A DNA stretch of 64,000 nt from positions 598,102 through 662,101 of the forward strand of contig NZ_JH976434.1 in the NCBI RefSeq assembly GCF_000306965.1, given 5' to 3'. A model generated the notes under the pieces. It was not told where the DNA came from and did not search any database. It saw only the letters and a list, made by a program, of their open reading frames with translations. Shown here one piece after another: positions 1-9,800 of the stretch (position 1 is the first letter of the stretch; each line of letters starts with the position of its first letter). The position numbers and the translations under genes were made by a program. Source of the DNA: Amphibacillus jilinensis Y1 (lineage in GTDB: Bacteria; Bacillota; Bacilli; Bacillales; Amphibacillaceae).

Positions 1-355
1 GAAATTTTGAAACCACTCAATTTCTAATATACGCATACCCAACAAAAAGGTACAACTAGCGCGTTGTCCCGCTTCCATGACGCGACAGCCCAATGGTGTT
101 GCTTCCTTCACGCCTTAGCGAAGGGATTACGAAATGTAACACACACAAGTAAGCTATAGCGGTTCTCGACACATTACATGTGTATAAAACAAACCTCCTA
201 TCACTGGGCGCTTTACAATCGTTAATTGATCGAAAGGTGTAATTGACGCGTCTATAAATGATGTCGGTGCTAATGTCATATGTTTTTCTTTTACTATATC
301 AAGGAAATACTATCTAATTTTTGTAAAACATGCTATGATAAAATCAACTTAAAAA
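1..355. other. Left-edge stretch without a recognised gene
   Basis: No gene can be supported here. On the minus strand a reading frame is open from a GTG at 111 to the window edge (37 codons), and it is richer in G and C than its surroundings. It has no Shine-Dalgarno sequence and resembles no family I know, so it could be the 5' end of a gene lying to the left or a structured non-coding sequence. The remainder up to the promoter near 331 shows nothing recognisable. Confidence 0.3.
331..339 (+). promoter_or_regulatory. Extended -10 promoter of the first small gene
   Basis: The sequence TGCTATGAT contains an extended -10 (TGn followed by TATGAT) 31 bases upstream of the start codon at 371. 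No good -35 hexamer lies 17 bases upstream, which extended -10 promoters can do without. Confidence 0.45.
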
Positions 356-370
356 GTGAGGTGTGTTCGG

Positions 371-610
371 ATGATTAAACAAAAATGCAATTTAATAGCA
401 CTTGCCATTTACCATGATGACGATTTTGGTGAAGAAGTAGCCATGCTCTATAGTCCGATCAGTTCTTATTATTTCCCAATCCCAACACGACACATCTTAG
501 AAACAACTAAACATAATGGACATGTGTTTGTCACTGAGCTTCAACATGCCTATTTCATCCCGAGTATTGACGTGACTAGAAAATTAAATGAATGGAGAAA
601 ACGGAAGTGA
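371..610 (+). CDS. Small protein of unknown function (79 aa)
   Basis: I do not recognise this protein. It is 79 residues long, apparently soluble, with an acidic HDDDFGEE patch near the N terminus and a basic C terminus (KLNEWRKRK). There is no signal peptide or membrane segment. The start at 371 is chosen because a GAGGTG Shine-Dalgarno sequence lies 7 bases upstream; an in-frame ATG at 356 overlaps that site. The gene is monocistronic: an extended -10 promoter lies upstream and a strong terminator follows 22 bases after the stop. Good expression signals and absence of an overlapping gene make it likely to be real. Confidence 0.6.
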   Translation: MIKQKCNLIALAIYHDDDFGEEVAMLYSPISSYYFPIPTRHILETTKHNGHVFVTELQHAYFIPSIDVTRKLNEWRKRK

Positions 611-632
611 ATCGAACGTCATTTCCCCCTTT

Positions 633-680
633 AAAGAACACTTACAAACTCAACCGATTGTAAGTGTTCTTTTTCTTTTT
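633..680 (+). terminator. Rho-independent terminator
   Basis: A perfect 15-bp stem (633-647 with 658-672) closes a 10-base loop and runs into a T-rich tract. It ends the small gene at 371-610. The adenine tract on its left side means it could also act on the other strand. Confidence 0.9.
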
Positions 681-919
681 CCAGCTTTGATAGCTTAAAA
701 TACAGATGAATGGATTCGAATAGTTGCATTCATTATCGATTCAACGATCAACCCTCGTTTCTGTTACTCACTACCCTCGACAATTTAGAACACCTTTGAA
801 AACACTTTTTCTTATTAGCGCATAGTATGTTTCCATTCGCCTCATACTAATAGCAATAACTTTTCTTTTGCCCATTTGTTCGGGCGCAATCACTCATATC
901 TCATGTTAGGGGTATTATA
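681..919. other. Intergenic region before the ger operon
   Basis: AT-rich leader of the ger operon. It should hold a forespore (sigma-G) promoter, as is known for ger operons, but I cannot point to a convincing -35/-10 pair. An AGGGG Shine-Dalgarno sequence lies near 907. Confidence 0.3.
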
Positions 920-2461
920 ATGGCTCGAAAAAAAACACGATCCAATCCTAAACAAACGGATGCTTTAAATACAATGCTTAAACAAGGCGAGAGAGAGGTC
1001 GACCCTAACCTATCTACAAATATTGATAAATTAGAGGGCTTTTTTGATCGGGATAGTGACTTCACTGTTCGCCCCTTTAAACTAATTGGCAAATATCCTG
1101 CAGCTATTATTTATCTAGATAGTATTGTAGATAAGAAAGGCATTAATCAAGATATCTTAAAACCTTTAATGAATCAACAATCCAACTATTCATTTGAAGC
1201 ACTCACTTTTGAACAGATCAAAACAGTCATCTACGAAGAACTTATCTATCAAACGCGAGGAAGTGAAGAAACAAAATGGACATCTATTATTGAGCATATT
1301 TTACGAGGGTACACGATTGTTTTAGTTGACCAGATCAAGCTTGCTTTTGCTTTTGATACATTCGATGTAGCTGAACGTAGCATTAGCCAACCTGAAGCTG
1401 AACAAGTGATTCGTGGTCCACGAGATGGGTTTATCGAATCGTTATCAACAAATATTTCATTAATTCGATTTCGTCTTCCTGTACCTTCCTTACGAATTAA
1501 GTCATTAAAAATTGGACAACTGACCCAATCAAAAGTGGCTGTCTTTTATCTAGACTCAATTGTAAATCCGAGCTTACTTGAAAGTGTTATTGACCGTTTA
1601 AACCAGATCAAGACTGACCGTGTTCTTGATGCTGGTTATATTGAGGAACAGATTCGGGATGCCCCTAAGTCACCATTTCCTCAAATACAGTATACCGAAA
1701 GACCAGATGTCGTCGTTGGAAACTTACTTGAGGGTCGGGTCACTATTATTGTTGATGGTTCTCCCTTTGGTTTAATTGCCCCAGCAACGATTACACAATT
1801 TTTGCATACGCCTGAAGATTACAATGAACACTTCCTAATAAGTTCAGCAACTCGGATGATTCGACTTATTGCCTTAGTATTGTCATTGATTATGCCGTCA
1901 CTTTACTTAGCAGCCATTTCTTTTCACCCGGAATTAATCCCAACCCGATTTGCGATTGCGATAACAAGTGGACGGACCGGTGTGCCTTTCCCGCTATTTC
2001 TTGAAATATTTATAATGGAAATTGCCATGGAAATTCTACGAGAAGCCACGATCCGAATGCCAAAACAGATTGGGGCTGCTCTAAGCATTGTTGGTGTGCT
2101 TGTCGTTGGACAAGCTGCTGTTGAAGCAGGGTTTGTCAGCCCATTAACCGTTGTTATTATTGCATTAACGACGATCGGATCTTTTGCAACACCGAGTTAC
2201 AATATCGCAATCGCCTTAAGGTTATTACGATTCCCAATGTTGCTTATGACAACCCTCCTCGGTTTATATGGCTTTATGATCAGTTGGATCATCATTTCTA
2301 ACCATTTACTTTCACTTCGTTCCTTTGGTGTGCCCTATTTACAGCCACTCTCTCCAGGGAATTGGAATGATCTTAAAGATGCGATTATACGCACACCGTT
2401 GCGTTGGTTAAAGTATCGTCCAGATGCCCTCAATACGAAACACAAGCAAAGACTGAAGTAA
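920..2461 (+). CDS. Spore germination protein, GerA family (A subunit)
   Basis: This is the A subunit of a Ger-type germinant receptor, which sits in the inner membrane of the spore and senses nutrients. The first ~250 residues form the hydrophilic N-terminal domain. From about residue 310 there is a set of hydrophobic segments, including one around RMIRLIALVLSLIMPSLYLA and a pair around residues 385-450. The near-terminal FGVPYLQPLSP stretch is typical of the family. The length of 513 residues is normal. It is the first gene of a gerA-gerB-gerC operon and the gap to the next gene is 28 bases. Which GerA paralogue (GerA, GerB, GerK or other) it corresponds to cannot be told from sequence alone. 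Confidence 0.95.
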   Translation: MARKKTRSNPKQTDALNTMLKQGEREVDPNLSTNIDKLEGFFDRDSDFTVRPFKLIGKYPAAIIYLDSIVDKKGINQDILKPLMNQQSNYSFEALTFEQIKTVIYEELIYQTRGSEETKWTSIIEHILRGYTIVLVDQIKLAFAFDTFDVAERSISQPEAEQVIRGPRDGFIESLSTNISLIRFRLPVPSLRIKSLKIGQLTQSKVAVFYLDSIVNPSLLESVIDRLNQIKTDRVLDAGYIEEQIRDAPKSPFPQIQYTERPDVVVGNLLEGRVTIIVDGSPFGLIAPATITQFLHTPEDYNEHFLISSATRMIRLIALVLSLIMPSLYLAAISFHPELIPTRFAIAITSGRTGVPFPLFLEIFIMEIAMEILREATIRMPKQIGAALSIVGVLVVGQAAVEAGFVSPLTVVIIALTTIGSFATPSYNIAIALRLLRFPMLLMTTLLGLYGFMISWIIISNHLLSLRSFGVPYLQPLSPGNWNDLKDAIIRTPLRWLKYRPDALNTKHKQRLK

Positions 2462-2489
2462 GCCATTCATTAAAAAAGGGGGGGCCATC

Positions 2490-3608
2490 ATGAAAACAAA
2501 GGTTGATCAACTCACGATGCTGCAATATATTTGCATTCTTGTAAATAGCACCATCGGTATTAGTGTGCTTTCTCTCCCACGCTGGGGGGCAACTAACGCC
2601 GGCACAGCAGGTATTTTGGCAACCTTTATTGGCTTAGTCTTGTTTTTTATTTTTCTAATGGCTATACTTTTGATCACATCGGCATACCCTCAACACAATT
2701 TCTTTGAAATTATCTGTCTCCATCTCGGAAAAACGTTAGGAAGGATTGTAACGATTGGCTTTTCAATACAATATGTTATTTTAACTTCAGTTATTATTCG
2801 AGAATTTACCGAGGTCATGGCCACCACTTTATTAAGGGAAACACCCGTTGAAATTACCATTTTTGTTTTAGTCTTAACCGTCGCACTTTCAACCCAAAAA
2901 TCGTTGATCGACTATGGGTACATTAACTATTTTTATTTCCCATTTATTATTATTCCTGGACTTTTATTAATTAGCCTTGCCTTCCCTAGTGGTCAATACA
3001 GTAACATCCTCCCGGTTTTAGGGAATGGGATCACGTTAAGCAAAATCTTTATAACAAGTATCGACATCGTCATCTTGCCTTTTTTCCAAATTGGGTTATT
3101 TACATTGTTTTTAGTGATCCCAAATATAAAGCGTCCTAAAAAAGCTCTAAAAGGCGGGGTGATCGGCTGGCTAATTATTACTATGATGATTATGCTAATG
3201 ACAACGGTCACCTATGCCGTATTCGGTGTAGAACAAATAAAAGATGAAGTCTGGCCTGTTCTAGCTCTAACTCGAACGATAAGGTTAGCCATTCCACCAT
3301 TGCAAAGGTTGGATGTCTTCTTTATTTTATTCTGGGTCATTACCGGGTTTACAACGATTTTCAGTGGCTATTTGATCGCGACCTCCTTCTTTGCACAAAG
3401 CTGCCGTATGTCACATACTAAATTACCCTATTTGTTCTCGCCCGCCTTTTTCTTAATTGCGCGTACCTTTGATAATCATGTTCAACTCTATGAATTTATG
3501 CAACAAATAGGACACATAACATTCGCGATAACGACTAGCTTATTAATGATCTTAGTGATTATCACGCTATTTAAAAAAAGGAGGACAGCAAATGAAACGC
3601 CGCAATAA
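2490..3608 (+). CDS. Spore germination protein, GerB family (B subunit)
   Basis: This is the B subunit of the germinant receptor, a member of the APC amino-acid permease superfamily that is thought to bind the germinant. The 372 residues contain about ten hydrophobic segments starting at residue ~10, and the first helix carries the NSTIGISVLSLPR sequence typical of GerB proteins. The start at 2490 follows a GGGGGG-rich Shine-Dalgarno sequence. The stop lies inside the gerC gene, a 17-base overlap that suggests translational coupling of the B and C subunits. Confidence 0.95.
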   Translation: MKTKVDQLTMLQYICILVNSTIGISVLSLPRWGATNAGTAGILATFIGLVLFFIFLMAILLITSAYPQHNFFEIICLHLGKTLGRIVTIGFSIQYVILTSVIIREFTEVMATTLLRETPVEITIFVLVLTVALSTQKSLIDYGYINYFYFPFIIIPGLLLISLAFPSGQYSNILPVLGNGITLSKIFITSIDIVILPFFQIGLFTLFLVIPNIKRPKKALKGGVIGWLIITMMIMLMTTVTYAVFGVEQIKDEVWPVLALTRTIRLAIPPLQRLDVFFILFWVITGFTTIFSGYLIATSFFAQSCRMSHTKLPYLFSPAFFLIARTFDNHVQLYEFMQQIGHITFAITTSLLMILVIITLFKKRRTANETPQ

Positions 3609-4797
3609 AATAATGTGTATCATCGTGGTTACGTGTTTGCTCCTTCTTAGTGGATGTTGGGATCAGGTTGAAATTGAATTACGTGCGACAATCGTAGGCT
3701 TAGCAATTGATCAGGCTGATCATCATGAAATTGAAGAAGATTACATTACCCACCCCGAATATCGTTCGGCAAATATAGAAGGATTGTATAAAATGACGGC
3801 ACAACTCGCTGTGCCTGGACAAGTCGCTTTAGGTCCAGAAGAGGGAGCCGAAGGTGGCGCTGTTGATGATAATGTTTGGATCGTTGAAGGGTATGGCTAC
3901 ACAATCGGTGACGCCATTCAAAGTATGCAACAAAAATTAGCCCATGAACTTTTCTTTGGACATCTTCAAGTTATTATTGTCTCAGAAGAGGTAGCAAAAG
4001 AAGGGTTAGCAACGATCGACGATTATTTTCAACGTCGGAATGAAATTAGAAGAACGGTCTGGCTCGCTGTGGCTAAAGGGGACGCCGCCGCAACGATGGC
4101 TGTTTCACCAAAGCTCGAGCAAATTCCCGCCATTTATTTATCAACCACATTAGATCACGCCGTCGAGCTTGGCAAGTTCCCTGAAAAACGACTCGGCGAT
4201 TTCTGGGTCAATCAGAAAAGTTTGGGTGAAGAAGCCATGCTGCCTTATATTGAAGTTCATGACAATAATATTCGAATGAGTGGGATGGCCTGTTTTAAAG
4301 GTGCTAAAATGGTCAATTTGATTGAGCCTTACCAAGTGGTAATCTATAATGCTGTGACTGGGTTTAATCCGAGTGGAGCTAACATCATGTTTCCAATTGA
4401 TGACGGCCATATCTTAGCAATGTCAAGGAATCGCGACGTCGAATATCAGATTAAACTTGATAAAGGTCTGCCTAAAATTGATCTACACGTTAGCGTAGAT
4501 GCTGAAATCAGAGAAAAATCTGCCTTTGCAATTGAAATTAATAGAGCCGAAGATGTTGAACGCTTGAATCATCATACGGAAAAAATAATGGAAAAAGACA
4601 CAAAGCTATTTCTGCAACATATGCAACAAAATCAGATCGATATCTTTGGGTTTGGTGAACGGGTTAGGGCCAAGCTCCCGCAATACTGGGACAAACATGT
4701 ACAAACCAACGCAAACTGGCAGCAATTGTTTTCACAAATTACGATTAACATCAACTATGATATAAACTTTGAACGCATTGGTATAAAGTCGGATTAG
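3592..4797 (+). CDS. Spore germination lipoprotein, GerC family (C subunit)
   Basis: This is the lipoprotein subunit of the receptor. Residues 1-22 form a lipoprotein signal peptide with the lipobox LLSGC, so Cys22 would be lipidated and the protein anchored on the outer face of the inner spore membrane. The CWDQVEIE sequence just after the lipobox matches the CW(D/N)xxE start of mature GerC proteins. The length of 401 residues is usual. An AAAGGAGG Shine-Dalgarno sequence inside the end of gerB sets the start. The operon ends here; no fourth (D) subunit is present. Confidence 0.95.
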   Translation: MKRRNKIMCIIVVTCLLLLSGCWDQVEIELRATIVGLAIDQADHHEIEEDYITHPEYRSANIEGLYKMTAQLAVPGQVALGPEEGAEGGAVDDNVWIVEGYGYTIGDAIQSMQQKLAHELFFGHLQVIIVSEEVAKEGLATIDDYFQRRNEIRRTVWLAVAKGDAAATMAVSPKLEQIPAIYLSTTLDHAVELGKFPEKRLGDFWVNQKSLGEEAMLPYIEVHDNNIRMSGMACFKGAKMVNLIEPYQVVIYNAVTGFNPSGANIMFPIDDGHILAMSRNRDVEYQIKLDKGLPKIDLHVSVDAEIREKSAFAIEINRAEDVERLNHHTEKIMEKDTKLFLQHMQQNQIDIFGFGERVRAKLPQYWDKHVQTNANWQQLFSQITININYDINFERIGIKSD

Positions 4798-4850
4798 CAA
4801 AGAGCCCTTCTTCCCTAATGAACGGAAATAGCTGATTGTTACTATTACTG

Positions 4851-4895
4851 GATAAGCTAGTATACAACAACTAACGAAGCAGTGGGGCGCTTATC
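4851..4895 (-). repeat. Short or truncated copy of dispersed intergenic element
   Basis: A 7-bp stem (GATAAGC with GCTTATC) encloses a minus-strand sequence reading CCCCACTGCTTCGTTAGTTG. That resembles the first hairpin arm and the TTAGTTGA block of the longer elements at 13003, 20072, 45182 and 62104. It lies between convergent genes. I regard it as a minimal or decayed member. Confidence 0.35.
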
Positions 4896-4985
4896 TAAGG
4901 GTTAATCTATCCCTCTTAACACTTTTAATGTCAACAATGATACTTGTAACAACTAAGTGGATGTTAGCAGACAAGCATTCCCAGA

Positions 4986-5633
4986 TTACTGATTAAGTAT
5001 GTCGTGATAAAACGGATCATCACCAATAATAAGCGCACGATCACACAGCTCTTTTATTTCACTCATATCATGTGAAGTATAGATAATAATTGTGCCTTTT
5101 TGCTTCGATAACTCTTTAAGATATGCATTAATTTCTACCCGAGACTTAAGATCAATACCTACGGTTGGCTCATCCAATAACAGAAGCTCTGGTTCATGAA
5201 TCAAACTAATGGCAAGATTAAGCTTTCTTTTCATACCACCTGATAAGTTTTTCACCTTTTCTTTCCATTGGTTAAGTTGCATATCTGTACAAATCTGCTT
5301 CAATTGTTGTTCTGTCCTGTTTACCCAAGACAGCTTTTCAAAAAAAACCATATTGTCTTTAACAGATAATTGTTCCCACAAAGCAATATCTTGTGGCACA
5401 TAACCGATTTTTTTTCGCACTTGTTTAATATGTTTGTGATAAGGTTGTTGATACAAGAGGACTTGCCCCGATGTTGGTGACATTAGTGTCGCTAATATTT
5501 GCAATAAGGTTGATTTCCCAGCACCATTCTCACCAATTAAACCGACCACTTCACCTCGCATAATCTGAAAATTGATTCGATCTAAAACATGTTTTCTTCC
5601 ATACTTTTTAGTTACTTCCCTTATTTCGAGCAT
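4986..5633 (-). CDS. ABC transporter ATP-binding protein
   Basis: This ATPase energises the two adjacent ABC-2 type permeases. Visible motifs are Walker A GENGAGKST (residues 34-42), the signature LSGGM, Walker B LLLLDEPT and the switch histidine in YTSHD. The start is placed at 5633 because GGAGG lies just upstream of that ATG; the longer frame back to 5672 has no ribosome binding site. The resulting 215 residues are a little short for the family, which usually has a C-terminal extension. It overlaps the preceding permease by 26 bases and is the last gene of a four-gene operon. The transported substrate cannot be deduced. Confidence 0.9.
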   Translation of the reverse strand: MLEIREVTKKYGRKHVLDRINFQIMRGEVVGLIGENGAGKSTLLQILATLMSPTSGQVLLYQQPYHKHIKQVRKKIGYVPQDIALWEQLSVKDNMVFFEKLSWVNRTEQQLKQICTDMQLNQWKEKVKNLSGGMKRKLNLAISLIHEPELLLLDEPTVGIDLKSRVEINAYLKELSKQKGTIIIYTSHDMSEIKELCDRALIIGDDPFYHDILNQ

Positions 5634-6747
5634 AGAAACCTCCTTCCTTGGCATACCATAAGGCCAAACCAATCACAACCAACATTAACCCACGCCATGA
5701 GGCATGGTCATTTAAAAAGGCACGCAACGGATTTAGCGGCATCACCGATTGAATCAATTGATAAGCCTCTCCTTCTATTTTAAAAGAGCTATTGATCAAC
5801 GTTAGCCATAAGACAAAGCTAATGGCTGTCGCTTGGTAGAAATAACGATTTTTCCAAATCATAGCTAATAAAAACGAGAAGACAGCAATCGTAACCCGAT
5901 AGCTGAACAGTGTTAGTATACTAAGCTGTTCTCCACGATACACATTTAGAACCAGAAACGTCAGCCCATCAACCAGCAACAATATTATAAGCATCATCAT
6001 CAAGCTGTTCAGTAAAAAGCAACGATAACTCACTTTCATATATTGAAAACGAAGCCGCACATGTTGGCTTTTTTCAGTGATGATCCAATCAAATAGGAAC
6101 AAGGTTGATAACGTACTAAGGAGCACCCATACTAGCCAATACAGCTTGGGTTCATCATGCTCAGCAATCGGTCGATCTTCACCGCTTATCGTAAGGTCTG
6201 TTGACAGAATTGAAGAGGCCTGATAAAGCTGCTCAGCGGTAGCTAAAATCTCATCACTGTTCCACTTATCTGATTGTTGATGAGCTTCTGCAAGACCAAC
6301 AACAGCTGATGCTGCTTTAACTTTGCCTGTATCCGCCAAGATAGTAGAGGTAACCATTTCTTTTACATAAGGGTAGGCAATTGAGTGCTCGGTATAATAT
6401 GCCTCAACCAAATACCGTTGTTCACCATGTTCAATCCGCTCTTGATAACCTTCACGAATAAGATAGACACTATCTAATTGATTGCGGTTTAAACGGCTAA
6501 TTGCCTCTTGTTCTTCAAACTGTTCAACATTAACTGTATCTGCTTGTGCAATGGTTTGATATAACTGTTGTGCCAATTCCGTTTCCTCTTCAAGCACAAT
6601 ACCAATCGGGACAAGAAATTCATCACTTACATCCTCTATGAACGGGACAAACAGTAACGTCCCAATTAACGGAAGCCAGAGCCAAAATAGATAACTGAGC
6701 ACATGTTGTTTCCAGAGCATCAGTCGTGCTATGCATAACTGCATCAT
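5608..6747 (-). CDS. ABC-2 type transporter permease (second)
   Basis: A 379-residue membrane protein with one hydrophobic segment at the N terminus (about residues 17-33), a large extracytoplasmic loop (~35-200) and a block of five or so membrane segments in the C-terminal half. This is the layout of ABC-2 exporters of the YhgE/Pip and CcmB-like type. It overlaps the upstream permease by 4 bases and the downstream ATPase by 26, so the three are surely co-translated. It probably forms a heterodimer with the product of 6744-7970. Confidence 0.85.
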   Translation of the reverse strand: MMQLCIARLMLWKQHVLSYLFWLWLPLIGTLLFVPFIEDVSDEFLVPIGIVLEEETELAQQLYQTIAQADTVNVEQFEEQEAISRLNRNQLDSVYLIREGYQERIEHGEQRYLVEAYYTEHSIAYPYVKEMVTSTILADTGKVKAASAVVGLAEAHQQSDKWNSDEILATAEQLYQASSILSTDLTISGEDRPIAEHDEPKLYWLVWVLLSTLSTLFLFDWIITEKSQHVRLRFQYMKVSYRCFLLNSLMMMLIILLLVDGLTFLVLNVYRGEQLSILTLFSYRVTIAVFSFLLAMIWKNRYFYQATAISFVLWLTLINSSFKIEGEAYQLIQSVMPLNPLRAFLNDHASWRGLMLVVIGLALWYAKEGGFYARNKGSN

Positions 6748-7970
6748 TTAACTCGCCCCCTTATTACTGAACCAATAGATATTAAGAAGATACTAATGAG
6801 ACTATATCCATATAGTAAAGCAAATTCTGCATGAAATCGGCCATGTAAAATAATCTGTTCTAACCAAGTAAACACATGATTAGAAAAGAGATAGCCCACT
6901 CCATCTTGGATAGACATAGGAAAATAAACTTGTGGAATCGTTGCACCGCTAAACAAAAGTATGCCAACCATAGCTAACATTTGGATGATTAGCTTTAGTC
7001 TCTGACTCAACGGTAAATAATCAATTACTATGAATAGCTCTGAAAAGATAAAGATGTACAAACCCATTAATAAAGCGATAAACCATAACTGATCAGTGGC
7101 TAAAGATAACTGTAACCAATAATGAATGAGAGCAAATGAGCTGATAGCTAACACGATCATAATTACCAACAGTGTAATAAGCAACGCAATTGCTTCATGT
7201 AAATCGGTTAAACCATATAGTATGATTCGCTTTTTCATCCGACGATCATCGTGTTTGTGCAAAATAATATATAAGCTAAACAACCAGATCGTTATTAATA
7301 CAAACCAAATCGCGATAGTGAAATACACAAGTGGCGAGTTATATAGACTAATTTGCACTTCATGTTCTTGTAAGGCTTGATCTTTTGCTAAAGCATGAAA
7401 GAAAAAAGATTGGAACTGCTCAAACAATAACAATTGCCGTTCTTCTCCTGCCAACAATGTGCTTGCATAATAATCAACCGTTAATATATTGGCTTGCGCA
7501 CTTTCAATATAATCACCGATATTGTCAACAAATCCTTGGACAAGCTGGCCTTCTAGCCTTTTATTCGGATGACCCACAACCTCTAGCTGCACCGATTCTC
7601 CACGAAGTAATGACGAGAAAAACTGCCTAGGGAAATAAAGATAGGCATCCAGTTGCTCTGCGGCAATGGCCGCTTCAGCATCGCTTTCTTGATATGAGGT
7701 AACATCAATGTAATCAATCGACTTAGAAACCTCTTCCATTAAGTGAACAAGCAAATGGGTTTGATCCGTTTGATCCAAATTAACGATACCGACATGAATT
7801 GGCTCCTGCGTAGGTTGCTCAACTATAGCAATGACCAAATAGCCGATGACACTTAAAAGAATAATCGGAGCAAGCAAAACAAGAGGAAGTGACAGCCACT
7901 TCCCCTTTAATCGCTTGAAATTATTTCTTATTAACACTGAAACGATTCGAAAACCATCCATCTGCTTCAC
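6744..7970 (-). CDS. ABC-2 type transporter permease (first)
   Basis: A 408-residue membrane protein with the same organisation as its downstream neighbour: an N-terminal membrane segment around residues 25-48, an extracytoplasmic region to about residue 210, then several membrane segments. The loop sequence HVGIVNLDQTDQTHLLVHL resembles the start of the ABC2_membrane_3 extracytoplasmic domain. The first codon is a GTG with a weak ribosome binding site; an ATG three codons later (7961) is an alternative. It lies 14 bases after the 532-residue gene, in the same operon. Confidence 0.85.
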   Translation of the reverse strand: MKQMDGFRIVSVLIRNNFKRLKGKWLSLPLVLLAPIILLSVIGYLVIAIVEQPTQEPIHVGIVNLDQTDQTHLLVHLMEEVSKSIDYIDVTSYQESDAEAAIAAEQLDAYLYFPRQFFSSLLRGESVQLEVVGHPNKRLEGQLVQGFVDNIGDYIESAQANILTVDYYASTLLAGEERQLLLFEQFQSFFFHALAKDQALQEHEVQISLYNSPLVYFTIAIWFVLITIWLFSLYIILHKHDDRRMKKRIILYGLTDLHEAIALLITLLVIMIVLAISSFALIHYWLQLSLATDQLWFIALLMGLYIFIFSELFIVIDYLPLSQRLKLIIQMLAMVGILLFSGATIPQVYFPMSIQDGVGYLFSNHVFTWLEQIILHGRFHAEFALLYGYSLISIFLISIGSVIRGRVK

Positions 7971-7984
7971 CCGCTAAATCATTC

Positions 7985-9583
7985 CTAATATAAAGATTCA
8001 AACATAAATTGTTGCAGCCAATTTTCTGCTTGTAGAGACAGTTCTGATTCAACATAATCGTATAACTGATCAGCATCCATATCTGTTAATACTTTCAACT
8101 CATTCATCGGTGGTTGCTCAATACCACCTATTGTTTTTTCTTCTTGATTAACCGTTAAACCAAATAGCTCCGTATAACCATACATTTCTTCCGCTAAAGA
8201 AATATGGTGCTCTGCACTCATAATATCATTATCAAAGTTAGACTGACCATGCCAAGTTAATGAACCTATTGACATCCCTGCACTTTCAATCGCAAAGCGA
8301 CGATCGAATGATTTCGTTCCATCATCTTCATTTTGTTCATCCAATTCAATGATAAGCTGGCCTTGATCATCCAATGATAGGATAATTTCATCTTTAAAGC
8401 CATTTTCGTCCAGCATTAAATTTGCTTCTATCCCTAATGTCCCTTGGTCGCCCCAATGATCGGTCACCGTCATTAAGTAATCAATCCGTTGCTCTTCACC
8501 TGTGACATCATGCGTTCCATTAATTTCTAAAGACTCGGTTACATCATGGTCGGTATTATAAATATCAAAAACAAATTCACGATTTACAATAATATCACTA
8601 TGAACCCAAATCGTAGATCGCAATTGTCCCGGTATATACACTTCTTCCAACTCATAACGCAACGTTGTGATCATCTCTTGATATGCATCTCTATAAATAT
8701 CTTCCATTGATCCCATTGAATAATAACTAAATGGCGTTACACTCATTGACTGTTGATCGACCATCATATCGATCATAATATCTTCTAAACGCTGATCATC
8801 CTCAAGCTTATCAAGCAAGTCGCTCAAAATGCCTTGAACCACTTCATCTGACAAGTGCATGTCAATCTTCTCAGTCTTTACTTCTTGGTCACCTAAAGTG
8901 ATCGTTTCATCGGATACGTCAAATGCTTCTTCCGGAATCGCTTGATAAAGATAATCGATATATTCTGCTTGAATATAGTCAAGATCCTCCTCAGACATTA
9001 GAAGATAATTGTCTGTGTCGAATAAAAAGCTAAAATCTAACTCATCTTCACCTTCATAATAAGGATTTAAATTTGACATTAACTCACCATATTTATTACC
9101 GTCAATCATTAATGTGTCGTCGGTAAAAGGCATGTTATAATACAATTGATTTCCTTCTATGTACACATTTAATCCATCAACTTCAACACCTGCTAACTCA
9201 CCACTGACTTCACCTAAAATTTTCTCTTCCTCTCGATCTAATGCACCAGTAATTGTAATTTCCATACTGTTTAATAGCTCAGTAAATGACCCATCGATGC
9301 CATAGCCATAACTTTCAGGTAAATTAAGCGCCAATTGAAGCGTTGATTCAATAGCGTTATTTTGACTATGCTCGTACCACGCCAACTCTTCAGCATAACG
9401 CGCCTCAAATTCATCTTGTAACTGTTGATAGTAGTTACGTTCAGCTAAAAAATACTTTTCTTTTGGTGACGATGAGAAGAAAACGAAAAAAATGACAATG
9501 GCTAACAACATCACCGCCCCTGCTGCTATAAAAATTTTCTTTTTACTTTTTGCTTGTTCATTATTGGTTACTTCCTCTGTCAT
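7985..9583 (-). CDS. Membrane-anchored extracellular protein of unknown function
   Basis: I cannot name this family with confidence. The 532-residue protein has a short basic cytoplasmic tail, one membrane anchor (IFIAAGAVMLLAIVIFFVFF, about residues 16-35) and a large acidic external domain of nearly 500 residues. No lipobox or signal peptidase site is evident. AAGGAGAGGG upstream of the ATG supports the start. It is the first gene of an operon with two ABC-2 permeases and their ATPase, so it may be an accessory subunit of the exporter, a sensor or a substrate-handling protein. The acidic external domain would suit a salt-tolerant or alkaliphilic host. Confidence 0.65.
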   Translation of the reverse strand: MTEEVTNNEQAKSKKKIFIAAGAVMLLAIVIFFVFFSSSPKEKYFLAERNYYQQLQDEFEARYAEELAWYEHSQNNAIESTLQLALNLPESYGYGIDGSFTELLNSMEITITGALDREEEKILGEVSGELAGVEVDGLNVYIEGNQLYYNMPFTDDTLMIDGNKYGELMSNLNPYYEGEDELDFSFLFDTDNYLLMSEEDLDYIQAEYIDYLYQAIPEEAFDVSDETITLGDQEVKTEKIDMHLSDEVVQGILSDLLDKLEDDQRLEDIMIDMMVDQQSMSVTPFSYYSMGSMEDIYRDAYQEMITTLRYELEEVYIPGQLRSTIWVHSDIIVNREFVFDIYNTDHDVTESLEINGTHDVTGEEQRIDYLMTVTDHWGDQGTLGIEANLMLDENGFKDEIILSLDDQGQLIIELDEQNEDDGTKSFDRRFAIESAGMSIGSLTWHGQSNFDNDIMSAEHHISLAEEMYGYTELFGLTVNQEEKTIGGIEQPPMNELKVLTDMDADQLYDYVESELSLQAENWLQQFMFESLY

Positions 9584-9711
9584 ATTCCCTCTCCTTATCT
9601 CTATTTCTAATATCGTTCTGCACGCTTTTATAGAAAGCGCAACTATCTCTATAGTAACATTGCTACTTTATCGTTTACTAGACAATTTTGTAAAATTTTA
9701 AAATGTTTTGT

Positions 9712-9725
9712 CGAAAACGTTATCA
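9712..9725. promoter_or_regulatory. cre-like site
   Basis: CGAAAACGTTATCA matches the catabolite-responsive element consensus TGWNANCGNTNWCA except at the first base. It lies about 130 bases upstream of the four-gene ABC operon that starts at 9583. One mismatch in a degenerate 14-base consensus is weak evidence. Confidence 0.25.
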
Positions 9726-9800
9726 ATTTAAACCATTTATTCTCATTTAAATTGACCACATTTTTTTCATACCTTTATCATAGACACCGATCACTCAACA

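Noticed and set aside
1..200. Riboswitch or rRNA-adjacent sequence at the left edge
   Set aside because: The GC-richer stretch was compared by eye with TPP, glycine, c-di-GMP, c-di-AMP, T-box and tmRNA consensus blocks; none matched.
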